From: Chitinivibrionales bacterium
Lineage (GTDB): Bacteria; Fibrobacterota; Chitinivibrionia; Chitinivibrionales; WJKA01
Reading direction: 5' to 3'
DNA length: 35,127 bases
Assembly (NCBI GenBank): GCA_014728215.1
Contig: WJLZ01000071.1
Location: 1 to 35,127, forward strand
The notes beneath the pieces were generated by a model. That model was not told the origin of the DNA, searched no databases, and saw nothing but the letters and a program-made list of their open reading frames with translations. Shown here piece after piece: positions 16,403-25,640 of the stretch. The position numbers and the translations under genes are program-made. Positions within the stretch are counted from its first letter, which is position 1; every line of letters begins with the position of its first letter.

Positions 16403-18265
16403 TCAGCTGCATTTTCCTTTTTTGTTACGGTTCCGTTCGGACAGAAGCAGTATATCCCGTAACCCCTGTTCGGTATCAGCGGTCATCCATCGCTTATCAA
16501 AATCCTTTGCCTGGAATACTTCAACAATAGCCGCCAGGACCCGTAAATAAAAATTTCTTTCATCAGGGGTCCCGATAATAGTAAAAATTGACGTTATATG
16601 TTGTTCTTCCTTTGTGAACGCAACTCCCTTCCGGGCCCGCGCCAAAAGGAGCTGAAATTTTTTTTCTCCCGGTATAACGATATGCGGTACGGCCAGCGAA
16701 GGATTTAATACAGTACTGTTTTCCTTTTCCCGCTGTAATAATAGTTCGGCCAGCTTGTCTTCTGTAATATCAAGGTGCGGAGCGAGCCTCTTTGATGCCT
16801 TCCTGAAAAATTCATTCTTGGCCATATGCTCTTTTATGTCAAGCACGTGCGCTCTTTCGATGAGACAGTCCACCCTGTCCATTTCTATGTGGTCCCGCTC
16901 TCGGATAATCTCTTTCAACTCTTCTTCCAATGAGCCGGTGACCAGGGTCCTGTCGGTCAGATTCTGGAGTATGTGGAGTAGTGCATATTCCTGTTCGACA
17001 AATTTCCGGCCGTAAAACCAGTAAATCAGAAACCCGCTTAAAATCAGGATAACACTTATAAGATAGGCATGCCACCCCATCTCAAAAAGCAAAAATCCAA
17101 ATCCAATTATACCGGTGATCTGGAGCCAGGGATAGAGGGGGGCCTGATATTGGGGCCGGTAATTATGAATGCCGCTCTGCCGGAGTATGATAACCGAAAA
17201 GCAGGACATAACAAAGGTGAGTATCAATACTGTCGAAGCCGCTTCAACCAGTATTTTGAGGGGCAAAAATAAACTAATGAGAATAACTGCACCGGTCGTT
17301 ATGATTGCGATGTGGGGTGTTCCAAATTTATTATTTATCCGGGAAAAGTTTCGGGGTAAGAGATTATCTCTACTTAAAGCCAGCAGGTACCGTGAAGCCG
17401 ACATAATCCCGGCATTTGCCGTTGAAATAAATGCCAGTACAGCCGTCAGGCTCATAGCGATAAAACCCTTCTCTCCCATCAGAACCCGGCCTCCATGAGA
17501 AATCGGCATTAATGAATCATTCAGTTTCCCGGAGGGTAAAATGGCGCTGGTTACTAAGACAATGATGGTATAAAAAAGAGTAACGGTAATCAGAGAAAAA
17601 AGCATCCCGAGCGTAATTGACCGGCCCGGATCGCGGGTTTCCTCGGCAATTCCCGCAACTTTGAGCAGCCCTCCGTAGGCAATAAAGACAAATCCGGTTG
17701 TCATAAATACCTTGCCCCAGCCATGGGGGACAAAGGGCTGAAGCCGCTCAGGTTGCATGCGCGGGAGGGCAATTACAATATAGAGAATCAGCAGGATATA
17801 AATTGCCACCATCAGGCCGAGCTGTATCCGCGCCGCCTGATGAACTCCGGCTAAATTAATCATTGTAAAAAGCACACATAAAATTGCTCCCACAATTATT
17901 CCGGAATCCGGTGAAATATAGGAAACAAAAGCCGTCATCCCGGCAATGGCAAAGGCGCTTTTCAGGGAAAGAGAAAACCAGCTCAAGAGCCCGGTAATGG
18001 AACCGACTCCCGGGCCGAAACTCCGCATAATAAAGAAATAATCTCCGCCGGCTTTGGGCATCGCTGTGGTGAGTTCGGCGATACTCATCGTTCCGATCGC
18101 AGCCAAAAGTCCTGCAAAAAGATAGGAACAGATTACCGCCGGACCTGCCTGGGCATGGGCCAATCCCGGAAGAACAAAAAGCCCCGAGCTGATCATCGCC
18201 CCCGAGGCAATAGCAAAAACGTGTATGACTCCTAGTTGTTTTTTCAGTTTACCTTTTTGTGGCAT
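16403..18265 (-). CDS. APC-family amino acid permease fused to a PTS EIIA-like domain
   Basis: The 620-residue protein has an N-terminal twelve-helix APC permease (residues about 1-430). It begins with the conserved GVIHVFAIASGAMISSGLFV and contains AELTTAMPKAGGDYFFIMR and AGIAEETRDPGRSI. Residues about 430-480 form a charged helical linker (EEELKEIIRERDHIEMDRVD). Residues about 480-620 match a type-2 PTS EIIA (fructose/mannitol) domain, with the phosphorylatable His in NPSLAVPHIVIPGEKK (family GIAIPH) and SIFTIIGTPDERNFYLRVLA. The fusion suggests transport or its gating is sensitive to phosphorylation state or nitrogen/carbon status. No other PTS gene is nearby. The substrate is unknown. Confidence 0.85.
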   Translation of the reverse strand: MPQKGKLKKQLGVIHVFAIASGAMISSGLFVLPGLAHAQAGPAVICSYLFAGLLAAIGTMSIAELTTAMPKAGGDYFFIMRSFGPGVGSITGLLSWFSLSLKSAFAIAGMTAFVSYISPDSGIIVGAILCVLFTMINLAGVHQAARIQLGLMVAIYILLILYIVIALPRMQPERLQPFVPHGWGKVFMTTGFVFIAYGGLLKVAGIAEETRDPGRSITLGMLFSLITVTLFYTIIVLVTSAILPSGKLNDSLMPISHGGRVLMGEKGFIAMSLTAVLAFISTANAGIMSASRYLLALSRDNLLPRNFSRINNKFGTPHIAIITTGAVILISLFLPLKILVEAASTVLILTFVMSCFSVIILRQSGIHNYRPQYQAPLYPWLQITGIIGFGFLLFEMGWHAYLISVILILSGFLIYWFYGRKFVEQEYALLHILQNLTDRTLVTGSLEEELKEIIRERDHIEMDRVDCLIERAHVLDIKEHMAKNEFFRKASKRLAPHLDITEDKLAELLLQREKENSTVLNPSLAVPHIVIPGEKKFQLLLARARKGVAFTKEEQHITSIFTIIGTPDERNFYLRVLAAIVEVFQAKDFDKRWMTADTEQGLRDILLLSERNRNKKGKCS

Positions 18266-18585
18266 GCGTTTCTCTTTTTACTTACAGGAATGTCGAAGTA
18301 TCCGTCGTATCGCTGCCTGCAATAAGAAAAATATAACTCGCAGAATGCGGGAAAAAGAGGATTCGGGATATTATACTCCCAAAACGTCGCCACAAAGTAA
18401 TCTTTAATCTATTTGCACTAAAGCACCCATTATGCTTGAGAGCGGGTAACGCGCACCCAATTGCATTGCTTATTTGGCTATATAGCCAAATAGTAAACAA
18501 GTGTCAAGGGTAATTCTTGCCGGCAACTCAACCTGCTTGTTTTTGGTAGCTCTTTCCATCGTGTTTACGGCGAATATGCCGACAG
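18266..18585. other. Intergenic region with a perfect 22-bp palindrome
   Basis: No gene is supported. The region lies upstream of the minus-strand permease and downstream of the minus-strand EFR1 gene, and its one clear element is the palindrome at 18471-18492. Confidence 0.5.
18471..18492. promoter_or_regulatory. 22-bp perfect palindrome, likely operator
   Basis: Each half reads TATTTGGCTAT and its exact complement. It is about 205 bp upstream of the permease start. Perfect dyads of this size with a TATA centre are typical of winged-helix (ArsR/MarR/Lrp-like) regulators; no regulator gene is in the window. Confidence 0.55.
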
Positions 18586-19362
18586 CTACCGGGACGACTT
18601 CAGAATGTCATTTCGCGCAATATCGGGATGGTGATATCGTTTCGTTTGGGTGGTTGCGTTGCGGTATTGGATGGCAGTTTGCGGACACCAGTTCACGCAG
18701 GCAAAGCATTGCTCACAGTGGCCCTGCCAGTGTGGTTTACCCTCGTGCAGAGCAATGTTATTTACCGGACAAATACGTGTGCAGATCCCGCAGCTGTTGC
18801 ACGATGCATCGGAAGAAAACCCCCGGTCCATGCGCGGTATCTGAGAATGACCCAATGCGTAAAGAATGCCCGGATGCACCATAGTGCGGAAGAGACCGGT
18901 CGGGTTTGTATCAAAATGCTGTTTCCTTTCGGCAACCATCTCAGCAATGACCTCAACCTTGTCATCGGCAGCCATAAACAGGGATTGCTGCTCACTCTCT
19001 TCGGGATAGCCGAATGGCGTGTAGTTGGAAGGCATGGCGATATTGAACAGTGCCTGGAGGGGAAGTCCCTGTTTTCTGCACAGCTTCTTTACTTTCCGCA
19101 GTCCCCCACCGGGCTCACCCCCGCCGGCATAGATAAAGAATAGATAGTCTGTCTGTTGAATTTTCCTGATAAAATCGATCACGATAGGCGGCATGTCATA
19201 CATGTAAATTGGTGAAACAATTCCCATGACTTCGCTCTGGACAGGTGATTCGCTGGTTTGTGCGATTGATGCGATTGAAGCGCTTGGCAGGGCGGTGCTG
19301 AGTTTGCGGGCGATCGCCAGACAGTTGCCCGTGCCGGTGAAATAGAAAATTTTGGTCTCCAT
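18586..19362 (-). CDS. EFR1-family ferredoxin/flavodoxin protein
   Basis: The 258-residue protein begins METKIFYFTGTGNCLAIARK, the FMN-phosphate loop of flavodoxins in the EFR1 family. Its C-terminal part carries two [4Fe-4S] motifs, CNSCGICTRICP and CEQCFACVNWCP, about 16 residues apart. These proteins are cytosolic electron carriers of anaerobes that join an FMN domain with a bacterial ferredoxin domain. Downstream of it is the 22-bp palindrome region; upstream on the same strand are the CPBP remnant and a polytopic membrane protein. An AGGAGG-type site precedes the start. Confidence 0.88.
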   Translation of the reverse strand: METKIFYFTGTGNCLAIARKLSTALPSASIASIAQTSESPVQSEVMGIVSPIYMYDMPPIVIDFIRKIQQTDYLFFIYAGGGEPGGGLRKVKKLCRKQGLPLQALFNIAMPSNYTPFGYPEESEQQSLFMAADDKVEVIAEMVAERKQHFDTNPTGLFRTMVHPGILYALGHSQIPRMDRGFSSDASCNSCGICTRICPVNNIALHEGKPHWQGHCEQCFACVNWCPQTAIQYRNATTQTKRYHHPDIARNDILKSSR

Positions 19363-19378
19363 CTTCTCCTCCTTTGCC

Positions 19379-19828
19379 CTATGGGCTATGTGTCGGATGA
19401 TTCATAACCACCGTAGTGAATGCTTTTTTTCCAGAGAACATCTCTTTGCGCCTGAGCAATATGATCCCTGCAGCGATAGCGGTTAATGCATACGTATCAT
19501 ATGGCTGCGCATCGGGCCAGAGGGGGTTCATCAGCTGGAAGTGCATCAGAGCCGCAAGAAAGATGCTTCCCTTTGATGCATTGAACAGTGCGGTCATGAG
19601 GAGACTGATCGCAATCGTGCCAAAAAAAGGCATGAATGTCCCACTCTCATTTTGAGTCGCGCCAATGGCAAATCCTTCTTCCGCGAATGAAATATAGGTA
19701 TATGATTTTCCTTCTTTATTTCCCGAATTGCCTTGAACCCTCTCTGTACCCCCTCGGCCATCACTATCCCCGGCAACCGCAGCAATGAAAGTCAAACTCG
19801 CCGAAAATGAACGACGCGAAAAATCCAA
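19379..19828 (-). pseudogene. CPBP intramembrane metalloprotease-like remnant
   Basis: The C-terminal half is recognisable: ALFNASKGSIFLAALMHFQL with the H-x4-N motif (MHFQLMNP), followed by a hydrophobic helix and a basic end, as in CPBP (Abi/CAAX-type) proteases. Residues EEG-x-AIG could correspond to the EE motif, but the expected EExxxR spacing is not kept. The first 60 residues (DSDGRGGTERVQGNSGNKEG) are not membrane-like. In other frames upstream (19829-19875) hydrophobic bits such as GALVGFFASFIFGEF appear. This suggests a frameshifted or partly deleted CPBP gene. An intact short variant cannot be excluded. Confidence 0.5.
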
Positions 19829-19886
19829 CTAATGCGCCGACGGGTATCTATAGTAAATGCGAAATTCCAGTCATACATCAGCCTCC

Positions 19887-20774
19887 TTATCGTTGCATCG
19901 ATTCTTGAACGGCGGGAGCTTCTGCCTGCCGCAGAAGCAAGAACGAAAATAATATCGAGATTGCGCATATTGAAGGCATGATAAATATCACGGGAAGGAC
20001 ATTCTGGCCCTCGCGTGCCATGAAAAGAATCTTCGAAACGAGTGCCGCCATCATTAGCGAGAGGAATACCACATATATTGTCGTAAACAGATACCCGTAG
20101 GGATTTCTTCTTATGGCAAGCATGCCCACAACGAACGAGATCGGCAGGAGAAGCCCCAGGTCGAAGCCCTGTACAATCAAGGTTGTATAATGCTGCGCCT
20201 GGTCCGGGACAATTGTACCCTCCAACAACGGCGGCACCACAACACCAAGCCACAAAACTCCGACAGCAACCGCATCGAGCATCAGAAAAAAACCTGCAGC
20301 ACGGACTGCTTTGCTGCTCTCGAAAATCTGCTGTACCATGGATATGTCAAAGGAAAACAGGCTCAGCACAAATGCAAAGAAGGTTGCGGCAAGCAAGAAA
20401 ACATAGACCAGAAATAGTGCATTGTACATCCCCATCGCGGTATAAAAGAGATAAGTCACAAGGAAATAGCCCAGTACGCCCGAGAGAAGAAACTGTCCTC
20501 TGAGCGAATTCTTTCGCGCGAAATTGAATGCGACAAGCAGCAGCGGGATGCCCACAATAAGCGTGACATAATCCTGCGCAATTCCCTGTACCGCCACATC
20601 GGCCGACATGTCCTTATAAATGCCTTCGCCGTAAATAACTACTGTCCGTCCTCGGATAGATTCGTATTCATAACGACCTGGACCCCCACTGGAGAAAATT
20701 CCGCATAGTGTAGCCGCGGCTGCAAAGACAACGATAAGGACAACAATAATTGTTATCGTATTCCGATGTTTCAT
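19887..20774 (-). CDS. Polytopic membrane protein of unknown function
   Basis: The start at 20774 is chosen: GGAGAG precedes it closely and it gives a clean first helix (MKHRNTITIIVVLIVVFAAA); the upstream extension to 20825 is unlikely. The 295-residue protein has about eight hydrophobic segments and an extracytoplasmic stretch after the first helix (RYEYESIRGRTVVIYGEGIY). No named family is recognised. It is followed on the same strand by the CPBP remnant and the EFR1 gene, so these may be or have been one transcription unit. Confidence 0.7.
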   Translation of the reverse strand: MKHRNTITIIVVLIVVFAAAATLCGIFSSGGPGRYEYESIRGRTVVIYGEGIYKDMSADVAVQGIAQDYVTLIVGIPLLLVAFNFARKNSLRGQFLLSGVLGYFLVTYLFYTAMGMYNALFLVYVFLLAATFFAFVLSLFSFDISMVQQIFESSKAVRAAGFFLMLDAVAVGVLWLGVVVPPLLEGTIVPDQAQHYTTLIVQGFDLGLLLPISFVVGMLAIRRNPYGYLFTTIYVVFLSLMMAALVSKILFMAREGQNVLPVIFIMPSICAISILFSFLLLRQAEAPAVQESMQR

Positions 20775-20825
20775 GATTCTCTCCTCATTTAGGTATCCAT
20801 CATGCAGATCTGCAATAACGCCCAT

Positions 20826-21306
20826 TCGGGCCGGCGCCTTTTTCCAATGTCAGGTCACGCCTGAGTCACCGACGCCTCCATACGAAATTTGTCATCATGC
20901 CCGGTCACACCACTTATGAGTTTCCTTGCCCGTTTGGTGAACCATTCGGCAAAAACGGCTATTGCCACCAACCGGAAGGAAGTGCACAAAACGTGCCAAA
21001 CGGAATGGATAGTCCAAATGAGCTGCAAATGACATTTTTCGACAGATTGCAAGAATTGATGCTGCAAAAAAGGGGTGTGAGAAAGCTCACCATATGTTGA
21101 ACATATTCAACATCAAACATGCAGCAGGCGCTCTTGTGTGCCTGGTCCTTTTCGAGGACGAAGCAGCGCCCCTGTGGGGCAAATCGCTGCCGAAGAGGAG
21201 TTTCAGAATTGAGACAGCAGGACAGGCATTTACAAAATCCTCAACCTCACCTTTTTCAGTTTGCACCGGGAGCGGACCGTTTTCCCGGCAAATAGATATC
21301 CTATTC
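20826..21306. other. Intergenic region with an operator-like dyad and stem-loops
   Basis: Short open frames exist on both strands but none has a recognisable product or good start. Notable structures are the dyad at 21094-21113 and two adjacent stem-loops: GTCCT/AGGAC (21145-21159), and GCAGCG/CGCTGC (21163-21190) enclosing CCCC/GGGG. They could be a leader RNA or attenuator; no known riboswitch is recognised. Confidence 0.4.
21094..21113. promoter_or_regulatory. Operator-like inverted repeat
   Basis: ATGTTGAA and its complement TTCAACAT flank CATA, a 20-bp dyad in the region upstream of the minus-strand membrane-protein gene (320 bp away). Confidence 0.4.
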
Positions 21307-21861
21307 TCAGAACGGCAATGCCGTCTTTCTCACGAAGGTTTTAGCGCCGATTTCGACTGTTATCACATACAATCCAGCCGAATGGAAATTGTCTGAGGGA
21401 ATCGTTACCCGGCCCGCAAAATTTCCATCGATTCGCGTAATTCTTTCTCCACGAAGATTGGTAACAGTCAAGGTTGCCGCTGATGGTTCAGGTAAATTCA
21501 CGATCAGTCCCACTCTGTTCGTGATCAGCGTGAAGCCTGGTGCCGACTGATGATTTGTCCGGAGAACCGGTGTGCCTGCATCTTTTCGGAAATACACCAT
21601 CGATGCATCAGGACGGCCGACATAGCATATTTGGTCAAATCCATATTCCTGGATAATCACATACGCTTTTTGCGCTTCCGCTTCATTGGTATCGAAATCC
21701 AGCAATAAAGTTGCACCTTCGGCAATCTTCCATCGCCCGTTGTTTTGCGTTACCTCAATATTCCCGGGATCAAATCCAATACAATCTTCGGCATATGCCG
21801 AACCGGAATGGATTAACAACATAAGCGCGATTGATCCGTATCGGGCAGCTATTTTAAGCAT
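21307..21861 (-). CDS. Small secreted protein with C-terminal sorting tail
   Basis: The 184-residue protein has a signal peptide (ARYGSIALMLLIHSGSAYAE). Residues about 25-95 form a compact module: DCIGFDPGNIEV, GRWKIAEGATLLLDF, EAEAQKAYVIIQEYG and CYVGRPDASMVYFRK. I recognise this as a widespread uncharacterised secreted module with two Cys, but cannot name it. The last about 75 residues are a type IX-like tail (LTVTNLRGERITRIDGNF ... HSAGLYVITVEIGAKTFVRK). GGAGGC precedes the start. No enzymatic motif was seen. Confidence 0.7.
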   Translation of the reverse strand: MLKIAARYGSIALMLLIHSGSAYAEDCIGFDPGNIEVTQNNGRWKIAEGATLLLDFDTNEAEAQKAYVIIQEYGFDQICYVGRPDASMVYFRKDAGTPVLRTNHQSAPGFTLITNRVGLIVNLPEPSAATLTVTNLRGERITRIDGNFAGRVTIPSDNFHSAGLYVITVEIGAKTFVRKTALPF

Positions 21862-22151
21862 GGCGCCTCCTCTGGTGCTAAAATTGAGCAGTTAGTTTGG
21901 TATCGGCCTATAGTGAGCACGGATATTCGCAGAAGCGACAACAGATATTTCCCACTTGCGGGAATTGGAATACTCCTTTCCATTGTACATTCTTCGAAAA
22001 CCACGAATAGACCGACATTACCCAAGTTTAGCCCGCAAGGATTATGCCAGAGGAGAATGTCCGGCAACAGGAATGGAAAAATATCGTGTGCGCATTTGTC
22101 CAGGGGCATATGTGATTCGTGAATGATGAATAATTCTCCCTCGAGGAACTT

Positions 22152-24110
22152 TTACCTCGCCTGATGTCGCGACATCATTGTACCGCCCAAGACCGTCGCT
22201 TCCCCGCCGCTCTCATCATCGATAATCGTGCAGACAGCCTCGGTATAGGTGCCGGTTGCTCCCGGACCGGTCAAGCCGTCGATAATAACCTTGAACATCC
22301 GGTTACCGTCGGCTGCCCCATTGTCAATAATTGGTACTTTTAGCTGACGGTTGCCCTGGTTATTCCAGGAGCTCGTGCCCGACACCGCCTCATAGTCGAC
22401 ACCCGCTTTGGCCGTGCCGTCTTCGGTGTGATAGTTGATCGTCACATCGGGAGGAGGGAATTCATTTGAAAATCGAACGATTGCCGGCCATATGGCGGCG
22501 TCGATAGCATTTTCATAGGCGAAATATTCCTGATGGGTCAAATAGACCTGCCCGCCGTTTGGTCCGTCGGAATTCTCGGGCTGGCGGATACCGCTGGGAT
22601 CCTCGATCCGGATAAAAATGTCATTCATGCCGCCCAATTGAGCGCCCTGTGCATTGCTGATCGAAAAATGAAAATTTTCTCGCCCTTCGGGATCGCTGTC
22701 GTTGATTGTGGGAATAACCACTGTTTTTGGTGAATCGTCCCCATCGTCCCAGCTCAAAGTGCCTGACTTCGCGGTATAGTCGGAACCGGCTTTTGCCGCG
22801 CCGTCACGGGTTGTATATGAAACAGACGCTGCCCCCTGTTTTCCGCCGGTCCGTACAACCGTGACCGTTACATCGGCGCCCTCGTCGACAATGCGATAAT
22901 TGCCGCAGATATTCAGCACACCGGGTCCGGACGGCGCGGTGTTATTGATCAGATGATCGGGGTCGATCATCACATGCCAGATGCCTTTACCGCCGCGGCC
23001 GCTGATCCCCAGGTGCAATTTGCGGTCGGAAGCCTGCATCAGAGATTGCGGAGCAATCTCTGTGTACGACTCATGCACCTGCGCCTTCATACCAACCTGC
23101 AAAACGGTTGTCCAGCCGTTTTTCGGGTTTTGTGTAACATTGACATTGACAGCCCGTCTCTGGGTATATGAATTTGAGCGTACCATCACATACCAGCCCC
23201 GCAACGGTCCGGAATTGTACCAATCAAGCGGCAGAGCGTGCGTGTGCGCATCACCGGATGAGCCGGCATTTTGCCAAGAATCACTCCATGTTGCACCGCC
23301 GTTGCCGGAGTAGACCACATCGCCTTCCCTGGACCCGAAACCGGCATATAATGCCAGTTCTTCATAATCATCCGAAAGCGGAAGGATCGCGGTTGGCGCG
23401 GTGCCGCGCCAGGCCCAGACAGGAAAATCGGTTACATAGCTCCAGGGGTCTGCTCCCGGTACATTGCCAAGGTAATTATCGGGTGGTATTTTGACAAAAT
23501 ATGGTTTGTATCGCACGGGATTGGAGTTGGGAATCTCCACGCTGTTACAGGTCCATAATGTGCCGTCGGGAAGTTCAAACGGCGTGGTTTGAATTGCAGC
23601 ACCGGGAATGCCGTTGCGTTTGGCAAACAGCGGGTCATCCGATGACGGACACAGGACCCGGTCGGACCAGGTGTGCCCGTTGTCGGTTGATGTTCGAATA
23701 TAGGTCTCGGTATCCCGCCAGTTGCCGTTGAGGTGCAGAAACACCATCAGGGGATTATCGGTATGCTGCGATTGAAAGAAATTCGGCATGTAATTATTGG
23801 CGCCGTCATCGAGCACAAAGGGATACTCGCTCCACTTCGTGCCGTCAAACCGGCTCGCCATGGCAAAGCTATAATTGTTGCCTTCTTTAAACGACGCCTG
23901 CCAGACATTGAGAATGTCGCCGTTTTTCGTTTCAACCATACTGCCTTCATGTTGATAATCGAATGTTGCCGGCGGTACCGGATACTCGTTAACAATCGCA
24001 TGGGTGCGGCCGGTATGGGCCATGTATTCCTGCGCGATAGTCGTCAGCGAAAACATACACACCACAGTCGCAATGGTGAGTGCTGTCCGAGCAATGCAAC
24101 CCTTGTGCAT
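22152..24110 (-). CDS. Secreted sialidase-like (BNR) protein with two Calx-beta domains
   Basis: The start at 24110 (MHKGCIARTALTIATVVCMF) gives a good signal peptide and has AAAGGA upstream; the longer form from 24146 is less likely. Residues about 30-375 form a six-bladed sialidase-type propeller of the BNR_2 kind: HEGSMVETKNGDILNVWQAS, the Asp boxes STDNGHTWSD and SGNGGATWSD, and PLMVFLHLNGNWRDTETY. Two Calx-beta domains follow (about 390-505 and 520-640), each with the TxDGxAKAGxDY signature (TTRDGAAKAGSDYTAKSGTL; HTEDGTAKAGVDYEAVSGTS). It probably acts outside the cell on glycans. The sugar specificity (sialic acid or another) cannot be told by eye, since a clear arginine triad was not traced. 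No sorting tail is visible at the C-terminus. Confidence 0.8.
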   Translation of the reverse strand: MHKGCIARTALTIATVVCMFSLTTIAQEYMAHTGRTHAIVNEYPVPPATFDYQHEGSMVETKNGDILNVWQASFKEGNNYSFAMASRFDGTKWSEYPFVLDDGANNYMPNFFQSQHTDNPLMVFLHLNGNWRDTETYIRTSTDNGHTWSDRVLCPSSDDPLFAKRNGIPGAAIQTTPFELPDGTLWTCNSVEIPNSNPVRYKPYFVKIPPDNYLGNVPGADPWSYVTDFPVWAWRGTAPTAILPLSDDYEELALYAGFGSREGDVVYSGNGGATWSDSWQNAGSSGDAHTHALPLDWYNSGPLRGWYVMVRSNSYTQRRAVNVNVTQNPKNGWTTVLQVGMKAQVHESYTEIAPQSLMQASDRKLHLGISGRGGKGIWHVMIDPDHLINNTAPSGPGVLNICGNYRIVDEGADVTVTVVRTGGKQGAASVSYTTRDGAAKAGSDYTAKSGTLSWDDGDDSPKTVVIPTINDSDPEGRENFHFSISNAQGAQLGGMNDIFIRIEDPSGIRQPENSDGPNGGQVYLTHQEYFAYENAIDAAIWPAIVRFSNEFPPPDVTINYHTEDGTAKAGVDYEAVSGTSSWNNQGNRQLKVPIIDNGAADGNRMFKVIIDGLTGPGATGTYTEAVCTIIDDESGGEATVLGGTMMSRHQAR

Positions 24111-24442
24111 AATACGTCCTTTCAGATATATATAGTAATGGTACATAACCGGCTATCATACCGGTGTCGTATAGTCGCAAATATAGCGAGATACGAGCGG
24201 TAAAACACGCACACATTCTATATATTATTATCAGAATATTAAACTACCGATACTTTTTTTCAGGACGACAAAGAGGTTATCTATGTGAGTGGTTAAGCTT
24301 ATCCTCCCGGCTCATTCGTCATTCACCTGTCCATTTCAAGTTGAGCAGGAGGGAAAACTTTGTAATCAGGGCAGAAAAAAAACGCTGCCGTACTCATTGG
24401 CCCCTGCGGCGTTCCGATATTAAGCCGAACGGTTCTATTCGT

Positions 24443-24628
24443 TTACGACATAATCGTGTCGCGGTCGAGTTTGAGTATGTAAACATAATTGAGCCCGTCG
24501 TCCCCCTGCACGCAGAGATAATCGTTATGGTTTGACCATGAAAATTTATCCCATCTTGTTTCGGGCGCTATGGTGCTTTCGCACTGAAGCGTATACAACT
24601 CGTTTGCCGATGAATCCAAGAACGGCAT
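24443..24628 (-). pseudogene. C-terminal fragment of a beta-propeller-like protein
   Basis: About 60 residues ending at the stop at 24443 read TRWDKFSWSNHNDYLCVQGD then GLNYVYILKLDRDTI. This W-x-x-FSWSNH-DY pattern resembles the last blade of TolB/WD40-type secreted proteins. There is no signal or start context; the sequence similarity stops at about 24625, exactly where the neighbouring sulfatase fragment begins. Confidence 0.4.
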
Positions 24629-25635
24629 GATAATGCAGGAGCTTCGCAGGCTTGCCTGTGAAGGAGCGTTGACAGGTGCTGCCGCTACCTCTATGGCACG
24701 GATGCGCCCCCGTGAGGAGCTTTATGACTGTCGGGCCGATCCTCAACAACCTGGCGGAATTGCCGGAATATCAGCTGGTTCTTCAGGACCTGCGGCAGGC
24801 GCATCTCGATTGGATGAAAGAAACAAAAGATACCGCATTTATTCCTGAAGGACAGCTTCGGAAATGGGCTACGCAGTATGGCAATGAATATTCGGTTGTC
24901 GATGGTGGCGGGAATAATGCAATGGACCGATGGATAGCGGCAGTTCAGTTATCAGAGCAGGGCCCAGACAGCATACCGGCAATGGTAACTAACCTCGATG
25001 ACAGCGATCCTGTTGTCAGGTACTGGGCGACCATGGGACTTGGACACCAGGGAACCGTAGCGCAATCTGCGGAGCAGAAACTTCTTGTATTGCTCGATGA
25101 TCCTTCCGGTGATGTTCGGGTGGCGGCGGCGCGTGCGCTTACGCTCATGGATAAACCGCCTCAAGCGCTCGATGCATTCAGAGCATTGATCCAGCATCAG
25201 AGAAAAGAAGTCCGCCTTCATGCACTTAACGTTATTGAATTGCTCGGCTATCGTTGCCAACCACTGGTGCCGGATTTACAAAACAGATTAAATGATGAGC
25301 AGTACGATAAAGCCCGTAAGGCGCTCGAAAGCGCTATCGAGACAATCCCTCAGGCAAGCACGCCCAAAAGTCGATATACCCGCTCTACGTGGCGTCATAA
25401 CAAAAACCACCGTGCTGACGATGGGCGATGGTACACTTAAGCTTGATTTTGACAATTATTCCGGCCAAAAATAACCCTATCAATGTCTACTATGCATGGC
25501 TCCAAAGTATTGTCAATACACTCGACGCAAAACTCAGTAATAACCATTCCGGCAAATGCCGTTTCTCCGGGTTCCTATGTTCTTGCGGTCGATGACGGTA
25601 TTTCATTATGGAAACAGAAAGTTATATTGCAATAA
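24623..25635 (+). pseudogene. Secreted sulfatase remnant: C-terminal end, HEAT repeats and sorting tail
   Basis: Only the tail of a sulfatase is present, in several frames. Frame one gives MQELRRLACEGALTGAA then RPREELYDCRADP (the family's ELYDL-NDP motif). A one-base shift leads to ILNNLAELPEYQLVLQDLRQ, LDWMKETKDTAFIPEGQLRK, which are hallmarks of sulfatase C-termini. HEAT-like repeats follow (DPVVRYWATMGLGHQG; GDVRVAAARALTLMD; KEVRLHALNVIELLG). Near 25350 the sense frame moves (KTTVLTMGDGTLKLDFDNYS) and near 25470 it moves back. It ends with ITLSMSTMHGSKVLSI and NAVSPGSYVLAVDDGISLWK, a type IX-like sorting tail, stopping at 25635. The catalytic N-terminal domain is missing, so this is a decayed gene. 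Confidence 0.8.
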
Positions 25636-25640
25636 CGACT

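Noticed and set aside
18501-18884. Plus-strand frame overlapping the EFR1 ferredoxin gene
   Set aside because: It is antisense to the two [4Fe-4S] motifs; its Cys content is a by-product.
21145-21210. Glycine-riboswitch-like string (GCCGAAGAGGAG)
   Set aside because: The other conserved glycine-aptamer segments and a glycine-related gene are absent.
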